64,000 nucleotides of DNA. It comes from Welwitschia mirabilis (lineage: Eukaryota; Gnetophyta; Gnetopsida; Welwitschiales). A model generated the notes under the pieces. The model searched no databases and was not told where the DNA came from. It saw only the letters and a list, made by a program, of their open reading frames with translations. The stretch lies in assembly GCA_051453625.1 (NCBI GenBank), contig JBOZIK010000001.1, positions 105,666,216 to 105,730,215 on the forward strand. The letters are read 5' to 3'. Below are positions 10,176 to 20,330 of this stretch, one piece after another (position 1 is the first letter of the stretch; each line of letters opens with the position of its first letter). Position numbers and translations under genes: made by a program.

Positions 10176-10790
10176 TCCAAATTTAAACCAAAAAGCTTGA
10201 AAAGATTGATGAGATAAAGGCTTCATGAAAATGTTTGCTAGCAGATTAGAACTAGGAACAAACTGAGAAACAGAAGTCCCCAAATCTTTCTTGCAAGAGG
10301 TGATAATCTAGTTTAAAGTGGTTTGTGCATCCACGAAAAATAGAATTAATAAAAATGTACAACACACTAATGTTATCACAAAACAACTAAGGAGGATGAT
10401 AAAGATGCACACCAATATCCTTTAAAAGATAAGTGATTCAGACCAACTCAGCTGTCATAAAAGCCATGGCTCAATCTTCTACTTCAACAATTGATTGGGC
10501 AACAATGGTTTACTTCTTGGACACCCAAGAGATACCCCTACAAAGATGCAAAATCTTGTAGCACCCACTCTAATAGTTGGGAAGTCAACCCAATCAACAT
10601 CGCAAAAAATAGTTAGTGTGGTCAAACTATAAGCAAGAAAGCAAATGACAAGATGAATGGTGCTCTTAACATGTCTTAAAATGTGCTTCACTTAGCGAAG
10701 ATTAGCAATAGAAAGAGCCTATGTGTATTGGCATACCTTATTCACTGCATAAGCAATGTTCAAGTCAGAAACAGTTAAATATTGGAGTGC
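10176..10790 (-). pseudogene. Copia element 3: RNase H
   Basis: Minus strand C-terminus VPSSNLLANIFMKPLSHQSF is the conserved pol end. Before it is FCDVDWVDFPTIR, the RNase H motif (normally YSDADWAGxxxxRRS), and KHILRHVKSTIHL (normally KRILRYLKGT). A 10-N gap at 10166-10175 separates it from the 3' LTR. Stops are scattered, as with other parts of the element. Confidence 0.85.
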
Positions 10791-10799
10791 ATCAATAAT

Positions 10800-11700
10800 G
10801 CTTCAAAAGAAAAAGGCATAAAAAAGTTGGTGATCGGAGGAAGTGGAAGTCTCTTTAACAACCAATGGAGTTGAAACAAATGAAGCCTCTAGCATGGAAG
10901 GATGCACAAGAATGTCACAAGCATACCGGGGTTATGTTAGAGTAACACCAACAAGGAAGAATGCAACTATGATACCAAGAAAATAATATAGCTTCCCCAA
11001 ATCCTTGATTGCAAAAATGATGCTTAAGTGACCAATGATGCCAAGCAAAAGCTGATCACTGCTATTGGTGATAACAATGTCATTGACATACAAAAGCAGA
11101 ATGATGATCCGACACGGACACTAAAAAACAAATAGTGAGTAGTCTACTTGATTGCATTAAAACCCAAGGCTTAACAAATGAATAGTAAACTCGTTAAACC
11201 AACCCCGTAGGGCTTGTATCAATTATAAAGAGATTTCTTTAGGAGACAAAAGTAATCTGGGTCTGTGTGCTCATGACAACTAAGGGGTTGTTCCATGTAA
11301 ATAGTCTTCTTGCATGGAGAAATGCAATTTTAACATTACGTTGCTAGATAGACCAAGAATACATAGCGACAAGAACAAGTCCAAGGACAATTGGTTTCAA
11401 AACCAAATTAAATGTTTCATCAAAATAAATGCCTAGTATTGGTGACAATCAATTTGTAGTCAATCAAGCTCTAAACCTTTTAATTGTACCATTAGCATTA
11501 AGGTTAGTCTTAAAGACCCACTTTGAACCAATAATATTTGCATTAGGAAATGAAAGAACTAAAATTGACCTGCCATTTTCATGAAGGGCCTCTAATTCTT
11601 CACATGGAATGGTTTTATCAATGTGGATGGTAAAGAGTAGATTGCATAGATTTTGGCTTTGCAATAACAAGTGCAGCAATTAAGGTAACAAATGGGTAGG
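10800..11700 (-). pseudogene. Copia element 3: reverse transcriptase
   Basis: Minus strand: LEALHENGRSILV and IIGSKWVFKTNLNANGTIKR start the RT domain (11464-11679). The catalytic motif reads LLYVNDIVITNSSD with YVND at 11079-11090 (normally YVDD; first Asp to Asn). Then AIKDLGKLYYFLGI. Between the two the sequence is followable but broken. The family is confident; the enzyme is dead. Confidence 0.9.
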
Positions 11701-12325
11701 AATTACTTGCACTAGAGACATCTTGAGGTTTATGTGATAGAGCTAAGAGAACAATACCATAATAATAACCCTCCAACTAAGTGGGATGACAACTAATGTG
11801 AGTTGATTAGTGTGAACTGGGGCCAAGTAGAGGCAGTGATTCAACATCAAGGGGCAAACGTGATCGAGGCAAAGATGCCTCTATGGGCATTTCTATTGAA
11901 GGAGAGGACCATGTTTGAGAAGAGGACATCTGTTGAGAAGCAATAGGGGATAACATAGTGTTAGCATGTGAGGCTGGTGGGTGATCATGCTTGGTGGGAT
12001 TGGAGTGCATGTTTGGCAAAGAGGAAGCAATGGGTTAAGGCCCAAATGCCAAAAGATATTGAGATGAAGAAGAGCTAGTAGCATTGGAGCTAATGGAATT
12101 AGGCCCAGTGGTGATAGAAGAGCAAAATTGAACAATTAGACATGTGGACTCAATGGATGTGATAACAGGCTCTAAAGGAGAGCTTAATTCAATAAAGCAA
12201 GCTTTACTAGTGTGGCACAGATATATATGGTAGGCTACAATGTAAGACGCAACATGCTCTATCTCATTCAAGTTGACCTCACCAAGAAAAGATGATGGTT
12301 GAAGATTGGATCAGTTCCATTCATC
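11701..12325 (-). pseudogene. Copia element 3: Pro/Ser-rich linker between IN and RT
   Basis: Minus-strand frames rich in Pro, Ser and His (for example MPNMHSNPTKHDHPPASHAN at 11960-12019). This is the low-complexity spacer usual between copia integrase and reverse transcriptase. Frames 11807-12271 overlap one another and none is a separate gene. Confidence 0.6.
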
Positions 12326-13090
12326 TACACCTGGGGAAGTGGCAAGATCCCCTTGCACATCAACACTCTGTGATAGAAACAATATGCTAGTGTAGGGAAG
12401 AAAATGCTCATAAGAAACCACATGGCGTGAGATATACACTCATTGAGTATGTGGGTACTAGCGCTCATAGCCTTTATGTGAAGGTCTATAGCCAATGAAA
12501 ACACAAGGTAGAGAGCATCGTTGTAGCTTGTGGGAATTATGGTTGCATAGATAAGGAAAGCATTAGCAACCAAAGACTTTAAGGGAAGAATAATCTTGCT
12601 ATTTGCCAAATAACTTCAAAAAAGGAGTTTGCATTTGAAGCACTAAAGAAGGCAATCAATTAATCAAATAGACGAGTATGAAGAAACTTTCAACCTAGTA
12701 TTGAAGAGACATATTAGCATGAATGAGCATCATTGGACTAGTTTCAACATTGTGGCGATGTTTGTGCTCTGCAACTCAATTTTGTTTAGGGGTGCTAGGG
12801 CATGAGATTTGTTGGCAAACACCACATTGAGCAAGATAGTTCAAGAACTTGGTTTTGACAAACTCCCCACCACCATCAGACTAGAAGATTTTAATAGCAG
12901 TTTCAAATTGATTCTCAATTAGTCTTTGAAACTTTAGAAAGCAAGCAAACAATTCTGACTTTCTTTTTAAAGGATATAGCCACGTAAAACAAGTCAAGTC
13001 ATCAACAATAACTACATTGTATTCAAAATGTTGCACAAATCAAACTGGAATAGGACACCATAAGTTACAATGAATCTTTTGAAAGGGAAA
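12326..13090 (-). pseudogene. Copia element 3: integrase
   Basis: Minus strand: VVIVDDLTCFTWLYPLKRKS (first Asp), IKIF then SDGGGEFVKTKF (second Asp), CPSTPKQN then VAEHKHRH (Glu block), and the later LKSLVANAFLIYATIIP region. Stops replace a residue before SDGGGEF and the glycine of PQQNGVAER. The order matches copia integrases of the Ale/Retrofit type. Confidence 0.9.
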
Positions 13091-13099
13091 CTTAGATCT

Positions 13100-13340
13100 C
13101 TCATTATTATCAGAAAAAGGCATCTTACAACTTGTCCATTTGATAGCAACTACATAAGCTAAGTGGATTAAGCCAAGTAGAAACTTTGATAATTTCTTTA
13201 GAAACTAAGTAATGCAAAACTCTCGAGTTTGGATAACTCAGCCTCTGATGGCAAATAGATTCATTGACCTTGCCGGACCTATTGCAACTAAAGCATACTT
13301 TACAACATCTTGAACTGCAAACATTCACTCCTTTCTATTC
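13100..13340 (-). pseudogene. Copia element 3: GAG-pre-integrase region
   Basis: Located between protease and integrase. The minus-strand open frame 13125-13328 is partly out of register. CHQRLSYPNSRVLHYL corresponds to the WHxRLGHPxxxVL signature. Confidence 0.7.
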
Positions 13341-13344
13341 CCTT

Positions 13345-13584
13345 TTGCTAAGATCCTTTGAGTTATTGGGTCCTTTATGGTAAAACTAGAAGATGAGAAC
13401 TAAAGTAAACATGAATGGTCCTCTGTAAATTTATTGACTAAAAGCAGATTCTTCTTAGTTCAGGCACAACAACACATTATTCAATTCAATTGAATTAACT
13501 TTAGTTGAACTCGTATGCATAGTAGAGAGAGGAGAACCATTACCAATATAAACATGCTTATTGCCCTTATAAGGAGTTGCACAG
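13345..13584 (-). pseudogene. Copia element 3: protease remnant joined directly to LTR
   Basis: Minus strand HVYIGNGSPLSTMHTSSTK then IELNNVLLC is the flap and tail of a copia protease. The LTR begins at 13585 with no PBS, no gag and no DTGA catalytic block between. So gag and the first part of the protease have been deleted. Confidence 0.8.
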
Positions 13585-13826
13585 TGAGACACACAGAACT
13601 CCCAAAATCTCTATGCATTCCCTCAAATGTACTCATCTCTATAAACAGTTATGTTACCATATTCTCAGGCTAACAATTAGAAGAAAATACCATATTCGGA
13701 AAGATTGCAATTCTACGATAGAAAGAGTCTAAGACTGTGTAATAGGTTCACTGTTTGTTCTATCTGCCACCTCCTTTATCCTTGGCTGTCCAGCCTTATC
13801 AAAATCTTCCCAAGATAGTGCCTTCA
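13585..13826 (-). repeat. 5' LTR of copia element 3 (242 bp)
   Basis: Plus-strand ends TGAGACACAC and AGTGCCTTCA. Collinear with the 3' LTR at 9840-10143. Flanks GATGA (right) and AAGAG (left) do not match, so no target-site duplication is recognisable. Confidence 0.8.
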
Positions 13827-14617
13827 GATGATTTGAATTCACAACTCCATCACTTTCTTCCACTTCTTGCAATCAGATTCGTAGCGGCGGGGCTTGTGAT
13901 AGTACCAGCACTTACCCTCAAATTTCGGCCTGCTCGATGATGGATTCCATCTTCTAATTTGACCATTGAACCTCTCTTGAGAACGCCCTCCTTGATGTGA
14001 AACAAGAGCAGAGATCGTGTTGCTTTGATTCTAGCACTTGTACCTCCATTGCAAGCACTGTGTGGTAACTATGTCAATGTTTGAGGTCTTCAGTCTTAGT
14101 GGGAATGCTATTTGCTACAAGAGATCTTTCCCAACCATCTCGAAGAGAACACAACAAAGCCCGTTTCTAGCATCGTCCAACTTTAGCAATGTACTGTTTA
14201 GTTGAGTTACGAGGACATTAAATTCTGAGAAATGGGGCAGCTTCCTTCATTCTTAACTTATAAAGTCATTTGAGAAGCACCATGCTACTGGTGGCAACTC
14301 CTTTTACATATAGGTCATGCATCTTCGTCCATTGTCACTTCCTTGGCTACATCGTTCCTGACTCCCGATTGATTCAATCAAAACCTAGTAAGTGCCAAGA
14401 CTTTACGATTATGCATACTCTAATCTTCGGCTGACACACAGCTAGACTTCTTTCCTTCAAGTGCTAAATGCAAATCCTTCAATACGAGGAGGTCCAGCAT
14501 CTGCTGTTTCTATGTCAGAAAGTTTTGGCAATCGAGCTTGTGAATATCCAATCCACCCAATGACAAGGGTTTGTCAGCCACTGCTCTGGATCACACAGGA
14601 CCTGTAACTACAACCTC
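13827..14617 (-). pseudogene. Copia element 2: gag (first half of the split element)
   Basis: Minus strand: FNVLVTQLNSTLLKLDD is the conserved EFNxLVxQLxxxGxxxxDE block of Tnt1-like gag. The knuckle at 13869-13910 reads CWYYHKPRRYESDC: CCHC with the second Cys changed to Tyr and His to Arg. Upstream RIEGFAFST and LALEGKKS blocks are recognisable. It continues, across the inserted element 3, into the protease at 9590-9839. Confidence 0.85.
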
Positions 14618-14629
14618 GCTCTGATACCA
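14618..14629 (-). promoter_or_regulatory. Primer-binding site of copia element 2
   Basis: Minus strand TGGTATCAGAGC, a perfect match to the initiator tRNA-Met PBS, three bases inside the LTR end TGTTAACA. Confidence 0.95.
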
Positions 14630-14632
14630 TGC

Positions 14633-15965
14633 TGTTAACAGCAATCAAAGGAAAAATTGAGCCAAACCAAGCCTGATTTGTTTCTACAATGTCTGATCTG
14701 TTTTCTTTGGAATAAATCGTCTCCTAAAAAAATTAAAAAAGAAATCTTATTTAACTTTCTAAAATATCTGAATTCTATTTGGTGAACTAGAGAACCTATT
14801 TCTGAGCAGAATAGTTGTTAAGACTAAGAGTTTGAGAGCATGAATCTACTATTTGGTAGTAGCTATAGGGAATGTTGCACTCAAATATTTTAGTGTTTGC
14901 AGTAACTAAAGGGAATATTAGACTTAAAAATTTTTAATGAGCATGCTTTCTTTTTGGAGGTTTAGTCATCACACTTACCGAAAAGAATGATTTTAATGGT
15001 AAGTGTCCCCCAAATGGACTACCATCACATCCTTTAGTATATAAATATAATTAAGTATATACATGAATAATCACTGAACAAAGAAAGCATTTAAAAGTTT
15101 TCTTCAATTTTCTTTATTTTCTCTATTGTTACAACTTTTTTAAGTTTGTTTTTTAACATTATAAATATTTGGACATAGATTAATGCACAAGTCTTCATCT
15201 GATGGAAGACTTTATATACAGGGGACTAACACCTAGCCCTTCTACAAGGGACTAACACCAACCCTTTCCCTTTACAAGTATGTGACCTTTGAAGTTTGGT
15301 ACGTGGAGTTACAGCCCTTCCAACTCGCAAGCTTAGAGGGCTGTGTATTAATTGTACTAAGTTCCTCCTTAAAAGGCAAGGATTTATAGTAAGCTCGTCT
15401 CCGTCACGGTAAGGACCATTGTCACATTGTATCTTTAAAGCTTTTGGGACTAACAAGATTAAGAGTTCTAAGAGGGAAAGAAATAATTAAATATTTGTAA
15501 TTCTAACCCCAGCTTTCAATTACAAGTAAAGGCTAATCTCTTTCTCATCAAGGTTGTGAAGGCAAGTTCACAAGTGGTCAATTACAACCGCAACTGTATG
15601 AGGGTACATCTCAAAAAATGATCTACTTGATAAAAAGGCTAGGGACATAATTCCTGCCAAGAAGATTAGTGATGAAGTGGGGAAGACCACAACATTCTCA
15701 CAACTTTGTTTCTTTCTTCAACAGCTAGTCATGGTTAGATTTTACTTTTTCTAAATTGTTTTCCATACATTGTTTCACACAAATTGCAATGCTGAAATGA
15801 AACTTGGTAATGTTAGTAAGCCGCATCAAATGTGGACATAGAATTTCCTTTCCTTGTTATTTTTTTATTTTTTTTAAAGATTAATGTGTTAGAAGTCGTA
15901 TTGCATTGACCACGGTCACTATTTCACTTGGTCAGACGAAAACTCATGAGTGACCTTTGTTAACA
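14633..15965 (-). repeat. 5' LTR of copia element 2 (outer end uncertain)
   Basis: Inner end is certain: TGTTAACA at 14633-14640 beside the PBS. The next TGTTAACA (15958-15965) gives a 1.33-kb LTR, long for this group. The real end may be nearer, for instance around 15150 (TTTTTAACA). A minus-strand TATA-like TATTTATATA lies near 15045. Two copies of GGGACTAACACC (15222-15254) and the open frame 15226-15456 are unexplained. Confidence 0.5.
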
Positions 15966-16200
15966 TAGGAGCTGGCCACCAACTGTATATGTCTTGCTTG
16001 TGATTCATACCCATGACATTAGAGCCCATGTTAAATAAATCTTAAATACATAAATAGAACCACAAGCCAACCCACACACTATGTATGACTCAAACCCAAG
16101 ACATTAAAACTTATGAAAATAGATTAATTAAAATATTCTGTAATAACATGCAAACTATAGAAGAAAAGGCCTTTTGTTTTTTATATGTTTACAGCACCAA
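15966..16200. other. Unassigned spacer with two similar CAAACCC/CATACCC blocks
   Basis: GATTCATACCCATGACATT (16002) and GACTCAAACCCAAGACATT (16087) are near repeats 85 bp apart. Their reverse complements resemble a B-box, so a decayed tRNA-derived SINE is possible. No gene seen. Confidence 0.25.
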
Positions 16201-17070
16201 ATAGAAACCACTTAAGAAACAACTCTTTCTTAGCGCAGTTCCAAACCTTATCTCTCATTGTCAAGGATTTCTCTATTCATTCTACAGAGTGCAATCCTCC
16301 TGTAAAGCTCTTCTATTTTGGTAAAGATTGAATTGATCATCCAAGTATTTGTCATTCAGAGTCCCATGCTGCACCAAATTTGCCTTGGAAGAGGCATTGA
16401 CAACAAAAGAACAGAGACAAAATCTAGAGTATTCTCCGCAAACTTTAATAACTTGCAAGGTTTTGGAGCTCCCCAACAGCAACTGTTCTTCTTTCATATT
16501 TCTTGCTATACCATACGTGAATGAAACAGATAGCGAGGGCAAGATAAATGCCCTTGCCTTTTTACACAGTAATGACAGAAAATTCCCTCCTGAACAGCGT
16601 TGATAACTGTTCAGAGTCTGACAGTGTACATAGCAAAGTACACACAGTCTAATAGTTTAACCCAAAACATCTTGAACAGTTCTTCAAAGCACTTTATCAG
16701 AGGTTTCTGAGATATAGCTTATTTTCGAATCGTGGCTAAAATCTGCTCTTGTGTACTAGTTGAACATTACGAATCATATCTGGTAGAACTCAGAGCTGTA
16801 GCTAGTCTTTTAGAAGTAATTCTTGACAGAATTTTGTAAAATCTGTGCATGACCTTACTGTTCTAAAATTGTTTCCGCCTTTTGGGAACTAAAGCAGAGC
16901 AAAAGCGGTAAAAAGCTTTCTCAAGCAATCAATTATCCAATTGCTCACGAATAGTTGTTATTAAACCATCCTTCATAATAAGGCTGTAAGGCCTATGGAA
17001 TTCTGGAGGCCTTCTACACAACCAGCAGAAGCTCCGACAGATTGAAGGGAGGAAATGAATTCCGAATTTC
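16200..17070 (-). pseudogene. Unidentified host-gene-like coding debris
   Basis: Two stretches look protein-coding on the minus strand: FTKIEELYRRIALCRMNREI (about 16250-16310, continuing with stops at positions that fit CAA to TAA) and RRPPEFHRPYSLIMKDGLIT (about 16950-17020, extending to TIREQLDN). Neither matches retrotransposon proteins and I do not recognise the family. The open frame 16282-16542 overlaps the first but is in a different frame. Base composition is less AT-biased and retains CG, unlike the TE relics to the right. Confidence 0.3.
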
Positions 17071-17165
17071 TTGAAAGAAGATGGAGTTAAACATATAGAA
17101 GTTTCGTATTTGATGGTAGCATTTTCACTTTCTTTTCTAAGTCGAGGAAAATTGGATTACATTTA
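17026..17165 (+). pseudogene. Degenerate MADS-box exon 1-like sequence
   Basis: Plus strand begins LRQIEGRK (compare the LKRIENKI start of MADS domains). A shifted frame gives SEFLERR and SFVFDG at the places of TFSKRR and VLCDA. It ends FLSRGKLDY at the place of FSSRGKLYE. Length is close to a MADS-box first exon, but there is a stop, a frame change and about 20 bp missing. It faces opposite to the exon 2 at 17427-17508, so the locus is rearranged or this is a second copy. Moderate to low confidence; alignment needed. Confidence 0.4.
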
Positions 17166-17426
17166 GGAGTTGAAAACATGTCAGAATATGAAGTGAATCT
17201 TACCTACAAAGCTTACCATATAATAATATTTTCATGGAAGTAAGCACTGGGAGAAGACTCTGGACGCCGGAAACGGTGCCGCTATCACATAACTTTAAAG
17301 GTTAAGGTGCTATCCTAATGGACTTTCCATTGTGATGAATCTTGTAATAATTAAGTAATCTGTTAAAAGTACAATATTGCTGAGCCCTGAAATGTAGTAT
17401 TTTTGGAGAAAAACCCAATGCATTAC

Positions 17427-17508
17427 CTGTGCCTCACGATCAGAAGTAGTATTCCCTTCTTGCAAAGCGAATGAACACTTTTGGTACCGCTCCAGCGTCT
17501 TCAATGTC
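17427..17508 (-). pseudogene. MADS-box gene exon 2 (AGL6/SEP-like)
   Basis: 82-bp exon on the minus strand with acceptor AG before GACATTG and donor GTAATG after CACAG. It reads TLKTLERYQKCSFALQ then EGNTTSDREAQ. This is the linker between MADS and K domains in the AGL6/SEP group (family pattern KTLERYQKCSY...SDREAQ in gymnosperm AGL6-like proteins), and 82 bp is the usual size for that exon. No intact exon 1 or K-domain exons were found within several hundred bases on this strand, so it is a fragment or has very long introns. Intact splice sites and reading frame make it the best-preserved coding piece in the window. MADS-box proteins are nuclear transcription factors of reproductive development. 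Confidence 0.7.
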
Positions 17509-17584
17509 CTAGCCCACCAAATCGGCACATATATGTAAGACTTCTAAATGAAAAAAATATATAGAAATATATAAGACTCTTCAC

Positions 17585-17650
17585 CTGCAACTCACGTTCA
17601 GAATAAATTCCATGTTTTACATTTTGCTTGCGTTTCATGGTGTCATTCTA
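17585..17650 (-). pseudogene. Possible second copy of the MADS exon 2 end
   Basis: Minus strand reads KHGIYSERELQ followed by GTGAAG, parallel to TSDREAQ followed by GTAATG in the exon 142 bp away. The bases TCTGAACGTGAGTTGCAG and TCTGATCGTGAGGCACAG share 13 of 18. Upstream similarity fades. A third, weaker CGTTCGTGAG/GTAAGG occurs at 17871-17880. Could be chance. Confidence 0.25.
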
Positions 17651-17699
17651 CTAATACATAGTATTAAAAGGTTACATTAAACGTTAGACTAGAAAATTG

Positions 17700-18206
17700 C
17701 AGAGTTTGGTGAAGTAGATTCTACAAAAACCATTCCACACAAAGTTTGAAACGCATTAACTACATTTTAAAAATTTTCGGCATCCTTGTGAATGAAGAAC
17801 CATGAGTGTTTCAGTGAGATGCAGGTGAAGTACATAAGCAGCCATCGTAGCCTGTAGAGGTAGGCCTTACCTCACGAACGTCAGTTTTAAAGAACACAAC
17901 GTACTCAAAATTTCAACAGACGGATTAAGAAGGTTTTATGTGTGGTAATTGCAAAGATTTGGTGATGTAACCTAAAGAAGTTTTTTTTTGGAATTACAAA
18001 TATTTGGATGTAAATTAAAGGTTTTTCGTAATTGCGAAGATTTGGATGAGGTCCAAAGAGGATTTTTGTAACTGTTACAAGAACTTTGCAATAATCTCAT
18101 AGTTGATACAATGAATTCAAATGTTATAAACGATGTTGAATATACTTTCAAAGAACCTTATTATAGACATCTTTCTCACAATAGATTGATTTCGTTTTAT
18201 CAGTAT
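17700..18206. repeat. Imperfect repeats, possible LTR body
   Basis: ATTGCAAAGATTTGGTGATG (17949), ATTGCGAAGATTTGGATGAG (18033) and ATTGCAGAGTTTGGTGAAG (17697) are related units. They lie left of an LTR-end/PBS-like site, so this may be a decayed LTR on the plus strand. No coding sequence seen. Confidence 0.3.
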
Positions 18207-18290
18207 GAATAGATAGATTTGGTTTTATCATGTTATGATATCAGAGTCAGAATAGATAGATTTGGTTTTATCATGTTATGATATCAGAGC
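18207..18290 (+). repeat. Tandemly duplicated LTR end plus PBS
   Basis: A 40-bp unit GAATAGATAGATTTGGTTTT...ATATCAGAG occurs at 18207-18246 and 18250-18289 with a 43-bp period. Each ends in TGATATCAGAGY, one to two changes from the initiator tRNA-Met PBS. Confidence 0.7.
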
Positions 18291-18735
18291 CTCGCATGTA
18301 AAATATTTTACTTGAAATTTTCATTGGTTGAGCTCTTTGAAATAAATATAGCTATTTGCTTGTGTACTTCTATTCATAGCCATATTGTTTTACTAGTTCG
18401 ACAATGAAAACGGAGTGTTGATGTGAATGCTTCATATCATGTGCCTTGCTTTGTGGAGTTATCAAATTTGCCTCTTATGTTTAAGAAATTCAAGGACTAA
18501 AACCTCCTTTAACACTTGTCTAAGCCTTTCATGAGGGTTTTTAGCCAAATCTCTTCTTTGCATACATGTGAAGCAATCGCACACACTAACTTCATGGTGG
18601 AAAGAGCCACCACTGATGGCAACTTGGACTTTCACAAAATGGACTTTTTTGCCATTATGAACACCTTCCTTAATGTGAATTGTCTCTTTTCTAAACCTCC
18701 TCCAAAGAGTCTGATTAATAATAACCTATAATTCT
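18291..18735. other. Region after PBS-like site, no gene recognised
   Basis: Plus-strand open frame 18516-18731 has no recognisable gag features. The minus strand from 18740 upward is copia element 4. I see nothing further to support. Confidence 0.3.
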
Positions 18736-19150
18736 CTTATTCCCTTTGCTATAACAAATACATAATCCTAATGTGCCCTGCAAGTATTTAAAAATCTAAT
18801 AAATAAACTTCTAGTTCTTTTTCCTAGGGCTATTTATGAATCTACTAATAATGACAACAACATTTGTATTATCTGATCTCTCCCCCATCATTATGTACAT
18901 TAAATTACCACCAACATTGAAGTAAGGTACCTAGGAGATGTACTCTCTCTTCTTCTCAACATGATGAAATTGATGGAAAAAAAACTTGAAATGCATTTCA
19001 AAGAACCTTTGTGATGCAATTTTCTTAAGAAAAACTCAATGTCCCATTATTCCTATCTCAAATAATATTTAAGAATTTACTGGCCCTTTCTTAAGTCTTT
19101 CATTTTAGACTCCATTAATAAGATTTTCGATTTTTATTTTATTCTTGTTC
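18736..19150 (-). pseudogene. Copia element 4: RT connection and start of RNase H
   Basis: Minus strand: KMKDLRKGQ (normally MKDLGxAxxILGM), EEREYIS, VPYFNVGGNLMYIMMGERSD (normally VPYASAVGSLMYAMVCTRPD), VVIISRFINSPRKKN, WIFKYLQGTLGLC. These are hallmark blocks of Tnt1-like copia RT/RNase H, with stops between. Lower end lost near 18736. Confidence 0.85.
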
Positions 19151-19600
19151 GTAATAAACACATAGTTTATGTGTAAGACTAAAATTATGAGGTAGTTATT
19201 CTTCCTTGTAGTAAACATGTAGTCTATGTATAAAACTAAAATTATGAGGTTATCATTCTTGTGCTTCCCCTATATGGACAAGGATTTATAGGACTCTTAT
19301 GGGAACCAAACTTAATACATTAAATAATTAAATCTGTTGTACCACTTTCTTAGCTTTCCTTCAAATTGGATAAGGCTTTTTGATGTTTGTAAAACAAGGG
19401 TCATCTCCTTTTTCACCACAAAACCCCCTAGATATTTCATGTGAATCTTCTCTTCCAATTCGCCATGTGGGAAAGCTATTCTTACACCCATTTCTTCTAG
19501 CTTTGGATCCTCTATAGTAGCTAAATCTAAGATGACCTTGATTGAAGAAAACTTGACCATTAGTAGAAAGATGTTGAAGAAATTTATGCATAACTTTTTA
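19151..19600 (-). pseudogene. Copia element 4: reverse transcriptase with duplicated catalytic motif
   Basis: Minus strand frame 19312-19560 reads VKFSSIKVILDLATIEDPKL, IAFPHGELEEKIHMKYLGGF and KWYNRFNYLMY, typical copia RT blocks. Downstream the catalytic site appears twice in frame: LVLYIDYMF (YIDY at 19219-19230) and LVLHINYVF (HINY at 19162-19173), a 57-bp tandem duplication. Neither keeps YVDD. Confidence 0.85.
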
Positions 19601-20330
19601 ATTTGGAAAATATCCTAAGCTCTACCTAAGTCTATGTACTATAGATTTATGTTTTTACATCAATAAGTGCTTGCTCCTAAGCTTCTTCTATGCTTTCTTT
19701 ATCATCTTCATTTTGTTGAGCCTATAATTCTACATAAAATTAGTCCTGAGACTAATCCTTTAAAACCTCTTTCTCTCATCCTCCTAAAATGTAGAGGATT
19801 CATTTAAAAAACTACCTGGTAAAAAAGATTATTGTATTCCTTGATATTATCGATATATTAAAGAAAAATGCAATTCTTGAATTTTCTACTAAGTTTTTCC
19901 TCTAGACATTTAGAATGTGAACATGTGCAAAACATCTAAACATTTTGGGATGTTCATATCTCTTTGATGACTCACTCCATAGCTCCCTAAGGATCTTACC
20001 ATTAATAGAAAAAAAAAGGTTTTTTAACTCACTAAGTAAATGCAATATTAACTTCTTCCATTTAAAATTCTTTGTTTACTCCTATAAACTGCATTTGAAG
20101 ACATAAAAGTCTTCTGTTACTTTATTAGATGCACACTTTCTTTTTCCTTGTTAGGGTCCTTATTTTCCTTAGTGGGAGATGTATACTACAGGTAACTCCA
20201 CCCTATATAAAGAACAAGATCCTTTGTCACATAATCCTTCAATTCATTCTTTAATTATTCCTAGGATAATTGCAAGGTTGCCTCTTTGTTCATACCTTCT
20301 TTATTTATCTCTACATCCATGTTTGTCTCT
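19601..20330 (-). pseudogene. Copia element 4: integrase C-terminal remnants
   Basis: Minus strand RYEHPKMFRCFAHVHILN (about 19910-19975) corresponds to the YSHLKVFGCxAYxHVP block after the integrase core. Farther upstream the sequence is too decayed to align by eye. No gag or 5' LTR found. Confidence 0.55.

Noticed and set aside
15226-15456. 76-residue minus-strand frame
   Set aside because: Lies in or next to the LTR of copia element 2, contains a direct repeat (GGGACTAACACC twice) and matches no family that I know.
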